From Polychytrium aggregatum (Eukaryota > Chytridiomycota > Chytridiomycetes > Polychytriales), in the NCBI RefSeq assembly GCF_025602895.1, contig NW_026516211.1:310001-374000 (forward strand): a stretch of DNA of 64,000 nucleotides. The letters are read 5' to 3'. The position numbers and the translations under genes are program-made. Positions 10,468 through 21,761 of the stretch are shown in pieces (within the stretch, counting starts at the first letter, position 1; every line of letters starts with the position of its first letter). The notes under the pieces are model-generated. The model was not told where the DNA came from, did no database searches, and saw only the letters and a list, made by a program, of their open reading frames with translations.

Positions 10468-13400
10468 TCAGCCAAAGGTATACTCGAACGAATCGCTGAA
10501 CACAACACGACAGCCTTTCGGTAGTCCTGATATTATCTTTCGAAGTCTGAAATAGCCAGCATCTCGGCCAAATATGCCATCCAATAAAGAACGATTAGAT
10601 GGCCTCATACTTGAATCCAAGTGCAGTGTCTTGAGAGAGGGAAGCTTGTCGACCAGTCCGCTGATTCTGTGAATCGATCGAGGGGCGTAAAGAATCTCGA
10701 GCTTGGGATACGGGGGAATGTCATCCAGCGACTTCAATTCGCAGCAACCATACAAGTCAAGAATTGTGAGGGAGCATTGATTCACACGCAGATCGGCCAG
10801 GCTCACAAATTGACTTGAGAGAACGAGATGATCAAGCTTTGGCATCCTTGGGAGTTGGGTCAAGAGGTTGTGAGGCATGTGCGAGGAGATCGTGAGCTTG
10901 GTGAGAGATGGAAACTCCTCGGGGATATCTACGAAGGTCTCGACGTCGGCTGAAATGTCAAGTTCGAGCAGCATTGGCACCGTTGACAGTCCATGGAGCG
11001 AAGTCAGTCGAATGGATGAGTTCAGGTTGACCCATATGACCAAGGGAAGCTCCTTCGGCAAGCCTTCCAGGGAGTCGATAACCCTGAGCCGTCGAGTGGT
11101 CTTCAGCTTTGGCATCTGAGACATTCCCTTGAGCGACGTCAGTAGACTCTGTTCAGTCAGGTCAAGCATCGTAAGCAGAGGTAACTCCTTGGGCATGCCT
11201 TCAAGGGACTCTATGGACTTTGGGAGCCGAAATACCACTAACTTGGGCATCTCGGGCGTTCCCTTGAGCGACTTCAGTCGAATGCACCCACTCAGGTTGA
11301 GCGCCGTAAGAGAAGGCAATTCCTTGGGCATGCCTTCAAGGGATTTGATGGACTTGGGGAGTCGAAGAGTCTGCAGCTTTGGCATCTCAGGCATTCCCTT
11401 GAGCGATTTCAGTTCGCTGCATCCACCCAGACTGAGCTTTGTAAGCACAGGCAGCTCTTTCGGCATGCTCTCCAGGGACTCGATACACGGTGGGAGCTGA
11501 AGAGTCTCCAAATTTGGCATCTCAGGCATTCCATTTAATGATTTTAGTTGGCTGCATACGCTCAGGTCGAGCTGTGTAAGCAAAGGAAACGGCTTCGGCA
11601 TGTCTTCAAGGGACGCTGTAGAATTGGGGAGTTGGAGAGTCTGCAACTGCGGCATCATCGATATTTCCTCGAACGATCTCAGTCGAATGCACCCACTCAG
11701 GTTGAGCGTTTTAAGTATGAGCACCTTCTTTGGCAAGTCTTCAAGGGACTCGATAGAGGGCGGGAGCTGAAGTGTCTCCAACTTTGAAATCTCCGACATT
11801 CCCTTGAGCGAGGCCAGTTGGCTGCATCTACTCAGGCCCAACCATGAAAGGTGGGGTAGCACCTCCGGCATGCCTTCAAGGGACTCAATGAACTTGGGGA
11901 GCTGAAGAGTCTCCAGCTTGGGCATCTCAGGCATTCCCTTGAGCGAGGATAGTTGGCTGCATCTACTCAGGCCGAACCACGAAAGGTGGGGAAGCACCTC
12001 CGGCATGCCTTCAAGGGACTCGATGGACTTGGGGAGCTGGAGTGTCTCCAGCTTGGGCATCTTAGGCATTCCCTTGAGCGACTTGAGTTCAATACATTTA
12101 CTCAGGTTGAGCGCCGTAAGAGAAGGCAGTTCCTTGGGCATGCCTTCAAGGGATTCGATGAACTTGAAGAGCTGAAGGGTCTGCAGCTTTGGCATCTGAG
12201 ACATTCCCTTGAGCGATGTTAGTCGACTCTGTCCAGGCAGGTCAAGTATCGTAAGCAGAGGCAGCACCTCCGGCATGCCTTCAAGGGACTCGATGGACTT
12301 GGGGAGCTGGAGTGTCTCCAGCTTGGGCATCTTAGGCATTCCCTTGAGCGACTTGAGTTCAATACATTCACTCAGGTTGAGCGCCGTAAGCAGAGGCAGC
12401 ACCTCCGGCATGCCTTCAAGGGACTCGATGGACTTGGGGAGCTGGAGTGTCTCCAGCTTGGGCATCTTAGGCATTCCCTTGAGCGACTTGAGTTCAATAC
12501 ATTCACTCAGGTTGAGCGCCGTAAGAGAAGGCAGTTCCTTGGGCATGCCTTCAAGGGATTCGATGAACTTGAAGAGCTGAAGGGTCTTCAGCTTTGGCAT
12601 CTGAGACATTCCCTTGAGCGATGTTAGTCGACTCTGTCCAGGCAGGTCAAGTATCGTAAGCAGAGGCAGCACCTCCGGCATGCCTTCAAGGGACTCGATG
12701 GACTTTGGGAGCTGGAGTGTCTCCAGCTTGGGCATCTTAGGCATTCCCTTGAGCGACCTGAGTTCAGTGCATTCACTCATATCGAGTCTTGTAAGCAAGG
12801 GCAGGACCTTCGGCATGCCTTCCAAGCTGATTAGTGGATCGGCCACTTGATTCCAGTCTCTATGCACGATCGTCAGTTTTGAAGTATTGGAGAGTACCTT
12901 GGGCCATCCGGACACATCCAGAAATGACACATCCTCGATTCTTAGGTTATATTCCGTTGCTATGTTGCTCTCAGGAATGTATGGAAAAAGTTTGGAAACA
13001 TAGGTATTTCTGTCTATCCTCTCGTTGGGTCGAATCGTGATACTCAATGGCTCGATCCCTATCGGCCACTGGAAGCGAAAGTCTTGACTTTCAGCGATGG
13101 TGATCTTCTCCTCGACGGATGGCTGCTTGGAACTGTTTGGTCTTGCACTCTCGGGGAAGTGGAACTCTGGATCAGTCACCTGGCAGTATCGCTGCACTCG
13201 CTTGAACAGCCGTCTGTCTCGATAGACTTCGATCCAGAGTTCGTCTTCCCATTCCAGCATCGATGAGCTTGTTGGCATATGCTGATTCTGGCGAAGCGCA
13301 TAGCAAAGGAGCCCTTGGGCCACTTTCAACCGATCGATAGAGGGATCGACACCCTCGAACAGGAATTCGGGTGTGATTTGCAATTTAGGGAATAGCAACC

Positions 13401-13590
13401 GTTCCCGTACCTCTTCGGTATCGAGGATGGCCCGAGTCTGCTTCGAGACTCTCAGAAGCTTTCCAAGCAATGATGGGCTCACAGCGCGAATGAAGGTTTG
13501 ATTTGTGATCAGGATGGTGAGCAAGTCGAAACGAACGAGGACTTCGTGGACCAGGGATGATTCTGCCATCGTTTGTGCTGAAGCCGGCAT
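10468..13590 (-). CDS. Leucine-rich-repeat protein with 45-residue units
   Basis: A single-exon gene of about 1,040 residues. I chose the ATG at 13590 (MPASAQTMAESS); 13569 is an alternative with a good context (A at -3, G at +4). The frame stays open upstream to 14157, but that part is low-complexity and unlike the rest. Residues 1 to about 60 are helical and leucine-rich (LVHEVLVRFDLLTILITNQ), possibly an F-box-like adaptor, which is not certain. From about residue 250 to 950 there are about 14-16 units of the type SLEGMPKELPLLTALNLSxC joined to xLKSLKGMPxMPKLETLQLP, each two LRRs in 45 residues. The DNA repeats every 135 bp, nearly perfectly between 12001 and 12760. No signal peptide or membrane anchor is seen, so a cytosolic binding role is inferred. 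The partner is unknown. Confidence 0.9.
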   Translation of the reverse strand: MPASAQTMAESSLVHEVLVRFDLLTILITNQTFIRAVSPSLLGKLLRVSKQTRAILDTEEVRERLLFPKLQITPEFLFEGVDPSIDRLKVAQGLLCYALRQNQHMPTSSSMLEWEDELWIEVYRDRRLFKRVQRYCQVTDPEFHFPESARPNSSKQPSVEEKITIAESQDFRFQWPIGIEPLSITIRPNERIDRNTYVSKLFPYIPESNIATEYNLRIEDVSFLDVSGWPKVLSNTSKLTIVHRDWNQVADPLISLEGMPKVLPLLTRLDMSECTELRSLKGMPKMPKLETLQLPKSIESLEGMPEVLPLLTILDLPGQSRLTSLKGMSQMPKLKTLQLFKFIESLEGMPKELPSLTALNLSECIELKSLKGMPKMPKLETLQLPKSIESLEGMPEVLPLLTALNLSECIELKSLKGMPKMPKLETLQLPKSIESLEGMPEVLPLLTILDLPGQSRLTSLKGMSQMPKLQTLQLFKFIESLEGMPKELPSLTALNLSKCIELKSLKGMPKMPKLETLQLPKSIESLEGMPEVLPHLSWFGLSRCSQLSSLKGMPEMPKLETLQLPKFIESLEGMPEVLPHLSWLGLSRCSQLASLKGMSEISKLETLQLPPSIESLEDLPKKVLILKTLNLSGCIRLRSFEEISMMPQLQTLQLPNSTASLEDMPKPFPLLTQLDLSVCSQLKSLNGMPEMPNLETLQLPPCIESLESMPKELPVLTKLSLGGCSELKSLKGMPEMPKLQTLRLPKSIKSLEGMPKELPSLTALNLSGCIRLKSLKGTPEMPKLVVFRLPKSIESLEGMPKELPLLTMLDLTEQSLLTSLKGMSQMPKLKTTRRLRVIDSLEGLPKELPLVIWVNLNSSIRLTSLHGLSTVPMLLELDISADVETFVDIPEEFPSLTKLTISSHMPHNLLTQLPRMPKLDHLVLSSQFVSLADLRVNQCSLTILDLYGCCELKSLDDIPPYPKLEILYAPRSIHRISGLVDKLPSLKTLHLDSSMRPSNRSLLDGIFGRDAGYFRLRKIISGLPKGCRVVFSDSFEYTFG
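10900..12830 (-). repeat. 135-bp tandem repeat array inside the LRR gene
   Basis: The CGGCATGCCT/GGGCATGCCT landmark recurs at 12001, 12136, 12271, 12406, 12541 and 12676, exactly 135 bp apart. The stretch from about 12236 to 12350 recurs almost identically at about 12641 to 12755, that is 405 bp or three units away, so the array has a higher-order duplication on top of the single unit. Confidence 0.92.
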
Positions 13591-14339
13591 GGCGGAAAGG
13601 AGGGATGGAGTCAGGCCGCGAGTGAGTGGTGGTTGCAGATAGGAGACAGGCTGAGGCGGATGGAAGAAGCGAGATGATGATGAAGAGCAGGAACGACAAC
13701 AGCGGGGTATTTGAGGGGCGATGTGCTGCTTCCTCGCTGATACCGTCCACGGGGTGTGGCTTAGGATACCGTCATCACACAAATCTGCTGTTTCGGGGCA
13801 GGTGTCACCCAGCCAGAACAATATTCCTGTGCAGCGACAGATGTGTGCTGGGCAACACAAATCGACAGAAGAATGGGATTCAATGACAACAGAGAATTGA
13901 TGGGCAGTCAAGCCGGTGGACATGGGGAGTGAGGTCTGGGACAGTTGTCTGAATCCACTCCAATCCACTCCAATCCGCTCCAATCCATGAATGGCATCAA
14001 AGAGATGAAGCGCCATGAGGGAGGTGGAGGACTCGACAGTGTCCGACTTGTCCGAGTCGCCGGGGCGAGGTGTTGTGCTGGGAGACAGCAAAGAATCACC
14101 CCGAGAGTCACTTGTGCATACACTATATCTCATCCACGTTTCTTTGAATGATCTCATCGGTTAAATTCATTCGACTCTCTTGCCGCCAGGTAACCACAGT
14201 TTGTTCGGAGCGGTTCCACGAGTCGAGTGTATGTGCCATGTTCCCGCATGACGACATCAATGCTTCGCGGAAGATGTCCACGGTATACCGATTGATAGTC
14301 ACCGAATGAGATCGATCAAATGGATACAAGTCTGAGTTC
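13591..14339. other. Upstream region of the LRR gene
   Basis: Likely promoter and 5' UTR of the LRR gene. It contains a short CCAATCCACT/CCAATCCGCT direct repeat near 13955-13985. No other gene is seen. Confidence 0.45.
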
Positions 14340-14998
14340 CTGGAATTAAGGGCAATTACTGATGAGAGAGAAGGCCAGGGACACAGTGAACTGTTTCAAT
14401 CAAACGAAGTTGCCAGACATATGAATTGAGCCCAAAAATCGAGGGCACTGTGCCTTGGTATGGTGGGCGCCTCTCAATTACAAAATATGATATGACAGGT
14501 CACGAGTAGCAGCGGTTGAGCTCATTTGAAAGTGCAGCGAGAGCAATATGCGATCAATCACATGTGAAGAGTGATATGTGGACAGTGACGAATGGAGCGG
14601 CGGGGCAGCAAAACACTGGCACCTCGCAACATCACAACTTGCAAAATACAATCATTCTCGTCGCCTGCAGGATTCGAACCTGCGCGTCCAAAGGACAATG
14701 CCTTAGCAGGGCACCGCGTTAACCACTCCGCCAAAGCGACTCTGTCTCTGTTGCTCCTTTTTGCCCGACCTGGACCCACCCACTTGCACCCACCTCCTGC
14801 ACATCACACCGTCAATCAACCAGTTCCTCCACACTGTTCCTGGCACTGGCGTTTGGCCATGGCGTCTCCGGTGCTGATTCCCCGATCTCCATGCTCCTAT
14901 CCTGGTGCTCCTCAACCATCCGCCACCCTCCACCCATCGCTCCATCTCACTCTCGTTCGTGTCGCCCATCAGCCTGACCCACTGTCAGTACTTCCTTG
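14340..14998 (-). repeat. tRNA-Ser-carrying dispersed repeat, copy B (inverted)
   Basis: Reverse-complement copy of the block at about 40575-41157, with near identity over about 580 bp, including sequence well downstream of the tRNA (TGTGCCTTGGTATGGTGGGC and the CTCATCAGTAATTGCCCTT end). On its other side it continues to match copy C (38012-38120) past the point where copy D stops. It ends about 115 bp from the stop codon of the neighbouring gene. Confidence 0.9.
14659..14740 (-). tRNA. tRNA-Ser(GCU)
   Basis: Identical over 82 nt to the gene at 2567, on the opposite strand. The anticodon loop CTGCTAA, the T-arm GGTTCGAATCC and the discriminator G are all retained, so it should be functional. 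Confidence 0.95.
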
Positions 14999-15113
14999 TC
15001 TGTTCGACGCCCAACCCTTCCCATAACTCAACGCTTTTCCACGTCATAATCATTTCCATGTTTGCTTTCGGGGGAGGGTTTTGCCTTCAGCAAATGGCTC
15101 ACAGTCGCCGCGG

Positions 15114-17081
15114 CTACCTGGCTCCATTTTTCGGCCTGTAGGACGGATCACCATAAAACCCCACTTTCGGATCGCCAAACACAATGCCGCTATTGTTTGC
15201 ATTTTTCTTGACTGTTTTGAGGCTTGGGTGCTCAACTTGGACGATACCATCCCTCTTTCGGAAGTAATGATTAGTGGTGGTCTCCGTATTGTTTTTGAAA
15301 AATGGAAAGATCAGTCCCTTTGCCACCGACGGGTGGGGCTTTGCCTTCTCAAAGCTATAAGGCTTGGGCTGAAAGTGGTCCATCTGTGTTGTCCTGTTCA
15401 TTTCCATGGGGTACTCTCCCTCTTCACCCACCACGAGTGCTCCCCGTGGTGGTGGCGGCGTTGCAGGATGGGCACCCCGGTGGTGGATGTACGTATCCCC
15501 AGAGGTGGTTTTGAAGTTATTTCGAGACAAGAGGTCCACCAGAGCTTCCGGCAGAGGCTCACCGAGACCGAGGCTACTCTTTGTTATGCGCTCTCCCAGG
15601 ATCGGGAATGTTGGAAATTCGGCATCTGGATAGGGCTGGAAGCAGTTTTGCGTCGTTGTCTGAAACGAGGCCGACATGGGATGGTGTGTACCGGTCGGAA
15701 CCGATGACACGTTGATCTGATTGGGCCCGTGGAGTATCTCTTCGTTCGAGTCAACGTGCTCTTTGACACTCGTTGGAATGGTGTCCGAGCCAGAGCCGTT
15801 GCCAGCAACTGCCGAGTCTTTGGTGGATTTGATCTCGTCGGAGGACCAGCTCGTCAGCTGTGAATGCGAGCAGCTGATGAAGGGCTCATCGGTCTTGCAC
15901 GACTTCAAGGCCCCTGCCATGCCCAGTCTGCGCTCTCGTTCCAGCTGGAGCTCCGCCGAGCCATCGTTGATGATCCGGCCATAGCACCCGCGCATAAATG
16001 TCACTCTCTTGGGTGGATCTCGATGCTCGTAAAAGTCTCTCTGGGTCACGGTTGGATGCGTCCGCTTTCGATCCAGCTCGGTCTCACCAAACGGGATACT
16101 GCTTCTGCCTCTCCAGCCGCGCGTATCCATCATCAGATGACGGACATGCTTCTTAGCATACTGCGAGGCATTCGTGGTCACATACATATCTCTGGGGCTG
16201 TCTTGATCACCGGATAGGAACTTTGCAGGAATTGGTGGGGGTGCCTTTTCGACATGATAGTGTCGGTGTCCGTGTGGTTTAAACGATGTCGACGCAACGG
16301 TGGAATAGTTTGCCTGGCGCTCAATGTCGCCCTGTGGGATGGAGCTCTTGTGGTTTCGCTCACAGAGCTTTTGCTTGGTGGTGTTGCTCTCGGCCGCCAG
16401 GCTTGATATGATTTCGGCTGGAGTCACATCGGGCCCAAACTGCTCACGGCCCTTGGGCTCCGAACTATGATAGTTGTTGTTTCGCTCAAGGATAAAGGGG
16501 AGCTGCAGATTTTGCTGCGACTCCTGGTTGGTGGTGAGGAAGGACTTGAAGTGCTGGTTGTCCACGGGCAGGTCTTCGCGGGTTTTTGTACCGACATGCG
16601 CTGCAGCCATCAAGGTCTGTGGACGAGAGATCCACGGGCCGACACCGCTTCCAGACTGGCTATTGGCCTTGTCACGAATATCGAGGAGCTTGAGCGAAAG
16701 ATCATCGACGGTTTCGGGGGCCTGGAAGCTGTCGGATGTGACGCTCTTGTACTTGGCTGCATTCAGCTTCTGCTCATCGCCAAATGAGATGTGCTGCTCC
16801 ATCTTGGATGTGCAGTTGATGCCAAGAGGCTGTCCGGCTGCCTCAACCAGGTCGGCTTCGCGTTTATGAGCGATATTGAGAGGACGGCCGCCGCGATAGG
16901 CGCTGTAGTCTGATGCGAACGTCGAGCTGTTCTGGCGCGGCTGGTACTCGCGGTCATCGCCCATGACAATGTCGGTTGCCAGCCCTTTTTTGAAGGGCAT
17001 CCTTGGCTTCCATGGGAACAGCGGGTCGTCCTTGGGATCAGGAGGAGCCGGACGGCCGGTGATCCAGACTTTGGCGGCCAT
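15114..17081 (-). CDS. Probable axonemal microtubule-associated protein
   Basis: An intron-less gene of about 655 residues starting MAAKVWITGRPAPPDPKDDP. The GTG one codon upstream is not needed. The protein is hydrophilic and carries many spaced motifs of the form T-x-S/T-x-x-(F/Y) followed by Pro, Lys and His. Examples are NSSTFASDYSAYRGG, VTSDSF, YVTTNASQYAKKH, TVTQRDFYEHRDPPKRV, SFQTTTQNCFQPYPDAE, TTSGDTYIHHRG, NRTTQMDHFQPKPYSF and TTTNHYFRKR. The C-terminus ends IVFGDPKVGFYGDPS. This pattern recalls ciliary microtubule-stabilising proteins of the SAXO5/TEX45 and PPP1R32 type. The assignment is from motif style, not from a search. A flagellar role fits the IFT20 gene at 31104. It diverges from RRN3. 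Confidence 0.65.
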   Translation of the reverse strand: MAAKVWITGRPAPPDPKDDPLFPWKPRMPFKKGLATDIVMGDDREYQPRQNSSTFASDYSAYRGGRPLNIAHKREADLVEAAGQPLGINCTSKMEQHISFGDEQKLNAAKYKSVTSDSFQAPETVDDLSLKLLDIRDKANSQSGSGVGPWISRPQTLMAAAHVGTKTREDLPVDNQHFKSFLTTNQESQQNLQLPFILERNNNYHSSEPKGREQFGPDVTPAEIISSLAAESNTTKQKLCERNHKSSIPQGDIERQANYSTVASTSFKPHGHRHYHVEKAPPPIPAKFLSGDQDSPRDMYVTTNASQYAKKHVRHLMMDTRGWRGRSSIPFGETELDRKRTHPTVTQRDFYEHRDPPKRVTFMRGCYGRIINDGSAELQLERERRLGMAGALKSCKTDEPFISCSHSQLTSWSSDEIKSTKDSAVAGNGSGSDTIPTSVKEHVDSNEEILHGPNQINVSSVPTGTHHPMSASFQTTTQNCFQPYPDAEFPTFPILGERITKSSLGLGEPLPEALVDLLSRNNFKTTSGDTYIHHRGAHPATPPPPRGALVVGEEGEYPMEMNRTTQMDHFQPKPYSFEKAKPHPSVAKGLIFPFFKNNTETTTNHYFRKRDGIVQVEHPSLKTVKKNANNSGIVFGDPKVGFYGDPSYRPKNGAR

Positions 17082-18521
17082 CACTGAGGGTGAGCAAGAA
17101 ATCAGAAGGGCGACGCAAGGATAAGCTTGACCGAGAGCGGTAGGTGCCCGCTCAGTTTTGCGAGCAGGAGATGGGTTACAAAGCGGATGAATTCACAGCC
17201 GGCCCTTGATTATCGCCAGAGCGAGCCACAGGCTGGATGTATTGCTGTAATGGCGATTTGGAAGGCTGATGTTGGCCAGCTGCAAGACCAGTCCCTCCCT
17301 GCTTTTGCGAATGCCATCGCCGATGCCGGAGAAAAAGCAAATGGGTTGATGTCGATCCATTATCGACGACACAATGGCGTTTGATTGGTGGCCCCCGGGC
17401 AACGCTGCCGCATGCGACGGGCAAGTGCATGATGTCCGCCCAGCCCGTCCTGGCGATCTCGGGTCCCACGACGCAGCTATCCGGGATGGCTGCGCCTGTG
17501 GCACAAACCACACTTGTGTCACATCGGCTGGATCGCCTGTCCTTCATTTGCGATTTTTTTTTTTGATTTGTTTTTGTTTTTTCGATCCGACCTTTTTCCC
17601 GCTGGCTTTGCCGAGGAACGCAGCCCCAGCCGCCTTCTGGCTTACGAATCTGCCCAGGCAAACGAGAACGGCACCTTCCACCACCACCACTGGCCCCCTC
17701 AGACTGCCCTGCGTCTCAACGGCCGGCTCTGTGTGCTGCACTCTGTCTCCGCAAACAGCGCCCCTGCATCTCCTGACGGCAAGCGTTCGCATCGTCCGTC
17801 TTCCTCTCCCGGGCTCGCTTCTGGATCCTTGAAACAAATAGGTAGGCTCCTGCTTGATGGTCGCATCCCATGTACAGAGTGCTTATAAGTGGCCTGCGGT
17901 GGAGCTGAGTTCTAGCTGCAAACACAGCAGTCGAGACCACCAGAGCCCTTCGGGCCTGTAGAGACCTCGCAGCTCAGCCTGCCCAGCCCAACCCAACCCA
18001 GCCCAGCCCAGCCCAGCCCAGCCCAGCCCAGCCCAGCCGAGCCCTGCCCGGGCCATGCTCGGCGGTTCCCAAGAATGAAGGGCGTGCATCTCCCTCTGTC
18101 GGCTATGATCATCTTTGATCACAGTCGCCCGCTGCGACCTTGAGGCGCATACGGCCCCGCGCTGTCCTGCTTGGACGAGCCAGCCGGCGCAGCAGAGCAT
18201 CATCCAAGACGGGCTTGCTGTGGAGACCAATACACTTGGGCAGAGACGTCGATTGGGCAGGCACCCAGAACGCCGCTTGTAATAAATGGCGCCCTATTCA
18301 ACCCAACCTGCTGCGACGGCCGAGTGCTGTCCCGCTCGGCCCGCTGTCGAGCTCGCCGCATAATGCAGCGAGGGGCGCTTCGCTTTTTTTGCGCTTTGCC
18401 TTTGCTGCTTGCAACCGGTTGCTGCCCCACCGAGAGCTAATCATTCTCGCGTACCTCGCCAACTACCATTCCTGATCTCTCGACGCAGCTGCACCAGCTC
18501 GGCCCATCTTAGTGGCAACGA
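17082..18521. other. Divergent intergenic region with (CCCAG)n
   Basis: 1.4 kb between the axonemal-type gene (-) and RRN3 (+). It contains a pyrimidine/T-rich tract near 17550-17585 and a CCCAA/CCCAG tandem run near 17978-18041. No gene is recognised. Confidence 0.5.
17978..18041. repeat. (CCCAG)n microsatellite
   Basis: About 12 tandem 5-bp units, first CCCAA then CCCAG. Confidence 0.9.
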
Positions 18522-21500
18522 ATGGTCTCGGCAAACACCTCCGACTACACCTCCATCATGTCTTCTCGATATCTGCAAAGCACCAACATACCCAACAAGC
18601 CGAGGGATTCTTCGGCAACCAACCGGGGCCCCAGCAATGGATCCAAGGTGGTCCGCTTCAACTCCATGCCCTCCATATCGCTGGACAGCCGCAGCGGCAA
18701 GACCTCACCGCCAATGCTTCCAAACTCGGCCCAAATGCCTCGATCATCGCGATCCCCGTCGCCGGCCCTCCTGGTCTCGAGCCCCAAGAACCTGCAGGAG
18801 CTGTACCAAGCAAACCTGAGTATCAGCCCCGAGAAGCACTCTGCTCTTGGCAAGCCCGAGCCCAACGACAGCAAGAGCTTTCCGTTCTACATCAACGAGT
18901 CCGAGGATGCCCTGGCGGCCCATTTCCTCGCCATCTTCTCGAAAAAGTCCAAGGTGACCATCGGATCCCTCTGCCGCTCGGCCAAACTCTTCGTTAACCT
19001 TGATCGGACCGTTTCGTGTCTGGGCCCTGGTGCTGCTTTGCCGACTGCCGGGACTCTCCCAACCCCTCACCTGCATATTTAGCGATTTGGGCTACTGAGC
19101 GCTCGGGCACTGTGTCCATCGCCAGACTGTTGCTTACCCAGCGGTTTTTTACTTTTCGGTCCTCGATTGCGTATCTGGCCCACAGGGTGATCCTGTCGAG
19201 TACAACAAGCTGGTCCATCTGATCAACCGCCGCGCCCCGACGCAGACACCGCTCCCGCCCAATATCCTCCTACGTTTTCTCCTGGCATTCTCTCAGATCA
19301 TCAGCAACCTCAACTCGAACAACCACACCCTGGTCGATGCCATCCTTTCGTTGGACTGGGCTTTCCAAAACGACAACTTTGTCCTTGCCTACCGAAAGCT
19401 GCTGGAAAACCTCGTTAGCTCGGATGCCACTATCGTCAAAGCCGTGCTTGGCATGCTTGTCAGGCACTTGCGTTACGGTATGGAGTTCAGTTTCTTGGTC
19501 CCAGTGTGCGACGGTGGCCTTGGGCTCCAGTTGATGATGGATCGAGCGGACCTGGTCAGGACCCGGTCAGGATCCGGCGGACAGGGAGAGGAGAGCAGCT
19601 AGCAAGACCCATGCGCTCACATACCCCGCCGCAATCCAATCGTTTGCAGAGGGCGCCGAGTCTGAAGAAGCAAGCGTCTCGCTTCCCGATCGCACCCACA
19701 ACATGATACGATCCATTCTCGCGCTCGTCCCGACGGGCGCTTCGCAATTGCTGCCCATCCTGCAAGAGAACTTTCCCTACAAGAGCGAGTCACTCAAAGT
19801 CCACGAGCTGTACATGAAGAACCTGCTCAGGATCGTCGATTATGCACCCGTTCTCCGCAACCAGATCTTGGCGATCTCGATCGACAAGATCATTCAGATC
19901 GATGTGAGTGCAGCCCAGGTTATGGCGGGAGGCTTCCGCCCCACATGATGCTCGCTTATGGCTGCGACTCCATGTCGTAGCAGATGCCGCTGCTTTTGGC
20001 TGACTTGAATGGCCGACATTGCGGAGTGCAACTCTACCACGGGAGTTTATATCGAGTCTCGCTGGGAGGGCCGATCTGTCGAACTGCCTTCAATGTCAAT
20101 AATGGCTGCAGAAGTTGCCACGTTGCTTAAGCGCTCGTTTGGTCTGCCTGTCGCTTCATATCTAGGTCGAGATCCAAGCTGATGTAGACGATCTGGAGGA
20201 CGAGGAACTGGAAAATGTGCAGCGCATGGTCTTTGCCATGGATGAACTTGACCATCATGAAGCTGCCGAGCTGCATCCGACCACCACAGCCGGACGAGCC
20301 GGCGCAGGCGAGCCTGACGTCGACGACGACGACGAGGATGACGACGACGAAGATGGCCCGAACAATTACGATGACGATGACGATGACGAGGACGCCACTG
20401 CCCCCACGATTGTCGTCAACTTCAAGCTCATGGTCCAGAAGCTCGACAGCATGTTGAAGCTGCTGTTTGAGTACTTTTTGGACTTTTACCGCCGGAACAA
20501 GTCACAGCCACTGGTGGTCCAGGATCTCTTCCACGTAATGATGGAGGTCTTTGAGCGCACGGTCCTTCCAACATACAAGTCGCGCCACACGCAGTTCCTT
20601 TGGTTCTACCTGTGCTCGCTGGATGCCGCCTTCCCAGAGCTATTCCTGGGACACCTGCTCTCGCGACTGATGGATACCTCAAGCGCCACCATCATCCGGG
20701 TTTCGTCTGCGGCCTATATTGGCAGCTTCATTGCGCGCGCCAATTTCCTCGAGGCCAGCACCGTCCAGACGATGCTCAAGATGCTGAATGGCTGGGCGTA
20801 CACCTACGTCGACAAAATGGAGTGGCAGGTCAAGCACGCCGACGTTAGCCGCTACACAGTGTTCTACTCGGTCGTCCAGGCGATCGTCTACATCTTTTGC
20901 TTCCGGTGGAAGGAGCTGATGTCGATGGATCGCAACATTCCTTACGGCCAGCTACCGGCCGAGATGATGGGCTTCCAGCGCGTGGTGATGTCCAAGTTCA
21001 ATCCTCTCAAGATTTGCGCGTTTGCCGTCGTGGGCGAGTTTGCCAAGATCACGCACCGGCTGGATGTGCTATATTGCTACAATCTGATCGAGCGCCCGGC
21101 GCCAAAGAATCTGCCGCCCGTCGCCCCGCCGATTCCGCGTCAGCCTGGAAATGAGTCCCGACCGAGCGGCCGTCCCAACCCACACCGCAACTCGCTCTCG
21201 ACCTCGACCTCGGCGTCGCCGCTGAAACAAAAGTCGCCTTTGCTGGAACCGCTGTATCGCGATTCCTCGCTGAATCCTTTGAGCCTCCCTCCGGCAGGAG
21301 ATGGCGATGTGGGCGGCCCTTCAACATTGGTCACAACGCCGCTCACCCAAGAGCTGGCCGCGCCCGAGGCCCTCGAAGTCTTCTTCCCGTTCGATCCCTA
21401 TATGCTCAAGGCATCACGGCATTTCATCAACGGAATCTACCAGGAATGGGTCAACGAGGACGACGAGGACGAAGACCACGGCTCAGAAAGCCACTCGGTG

Positions 21501-21761
21501 GCAAACGACGAGTTTATCAACTCGCTGTCGTCCGATCATAGCGACACGCTGTTCAACGTCCCGCAGTTCAAGGGCGTGTCTAGCGGAGTCCTCAACATCA
21601 AGAACCCGGCGTCGTCGATGCTTTCTCCGACCGGTGGCGAGTCGTTCTCGGTCGATATGATGACGGGAACATCGTACGATATGGGGACGGGGTCTCGAGT
21701 CATGAGCACGTCTGTGGACATGACCGGCACCTCCTACGACATGCGCGGCGAACCGTTTTGA
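18522..21761 (+). CDS. RRN3: RNA polymerase I initiation factor Rrn3
   Basis: Rrn3 (TIF-IA) bridges RNA polymerase I to the core factor at rDNA promoters. Four exons (18522-18953, 19186-19477, 19650-19903, 20166-21761) join in phase to 857 residues, longer than the roughly 630-650 usual in yeast and human. The excess is a Ser/Pro-rich N-terminus of about 140 residues and a long C-terminal tail. Family landmarks are GDPVEYNKLVHLINRR, the helical repeats through NFVLAYRKLLENL, the acidic loop of about 40 Asp/Glu-rich residues (20318-20400), then RHTQFLWFYLCSLD, SSAAYIGSFIARANF, VVQAIVYIFCFRWKEL and FNPLKICAFAVVGEFAK. The tail has VFFPFDPYMLKASRHFI, also typical, and ends in short near-repeats of MTGTSYDM. 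Function is from the family. Confidence 0.95.

Noticed and set aside
11129-12850. Series of + strand ORFs with SRGSTSGMPSRDSMD-type repeats
   Set aside because: Antisense reading of the 135-bp LRR units; the periodicity comes from the LRR gene.
13591-14157. Longer N-terminus of the LRR protein (to 14157)
   Set aside because: The added residues are Ser/Cys-rich low-complexity sequence, and an ATG in good context lies at 13590 or 13569 just before the structured part.
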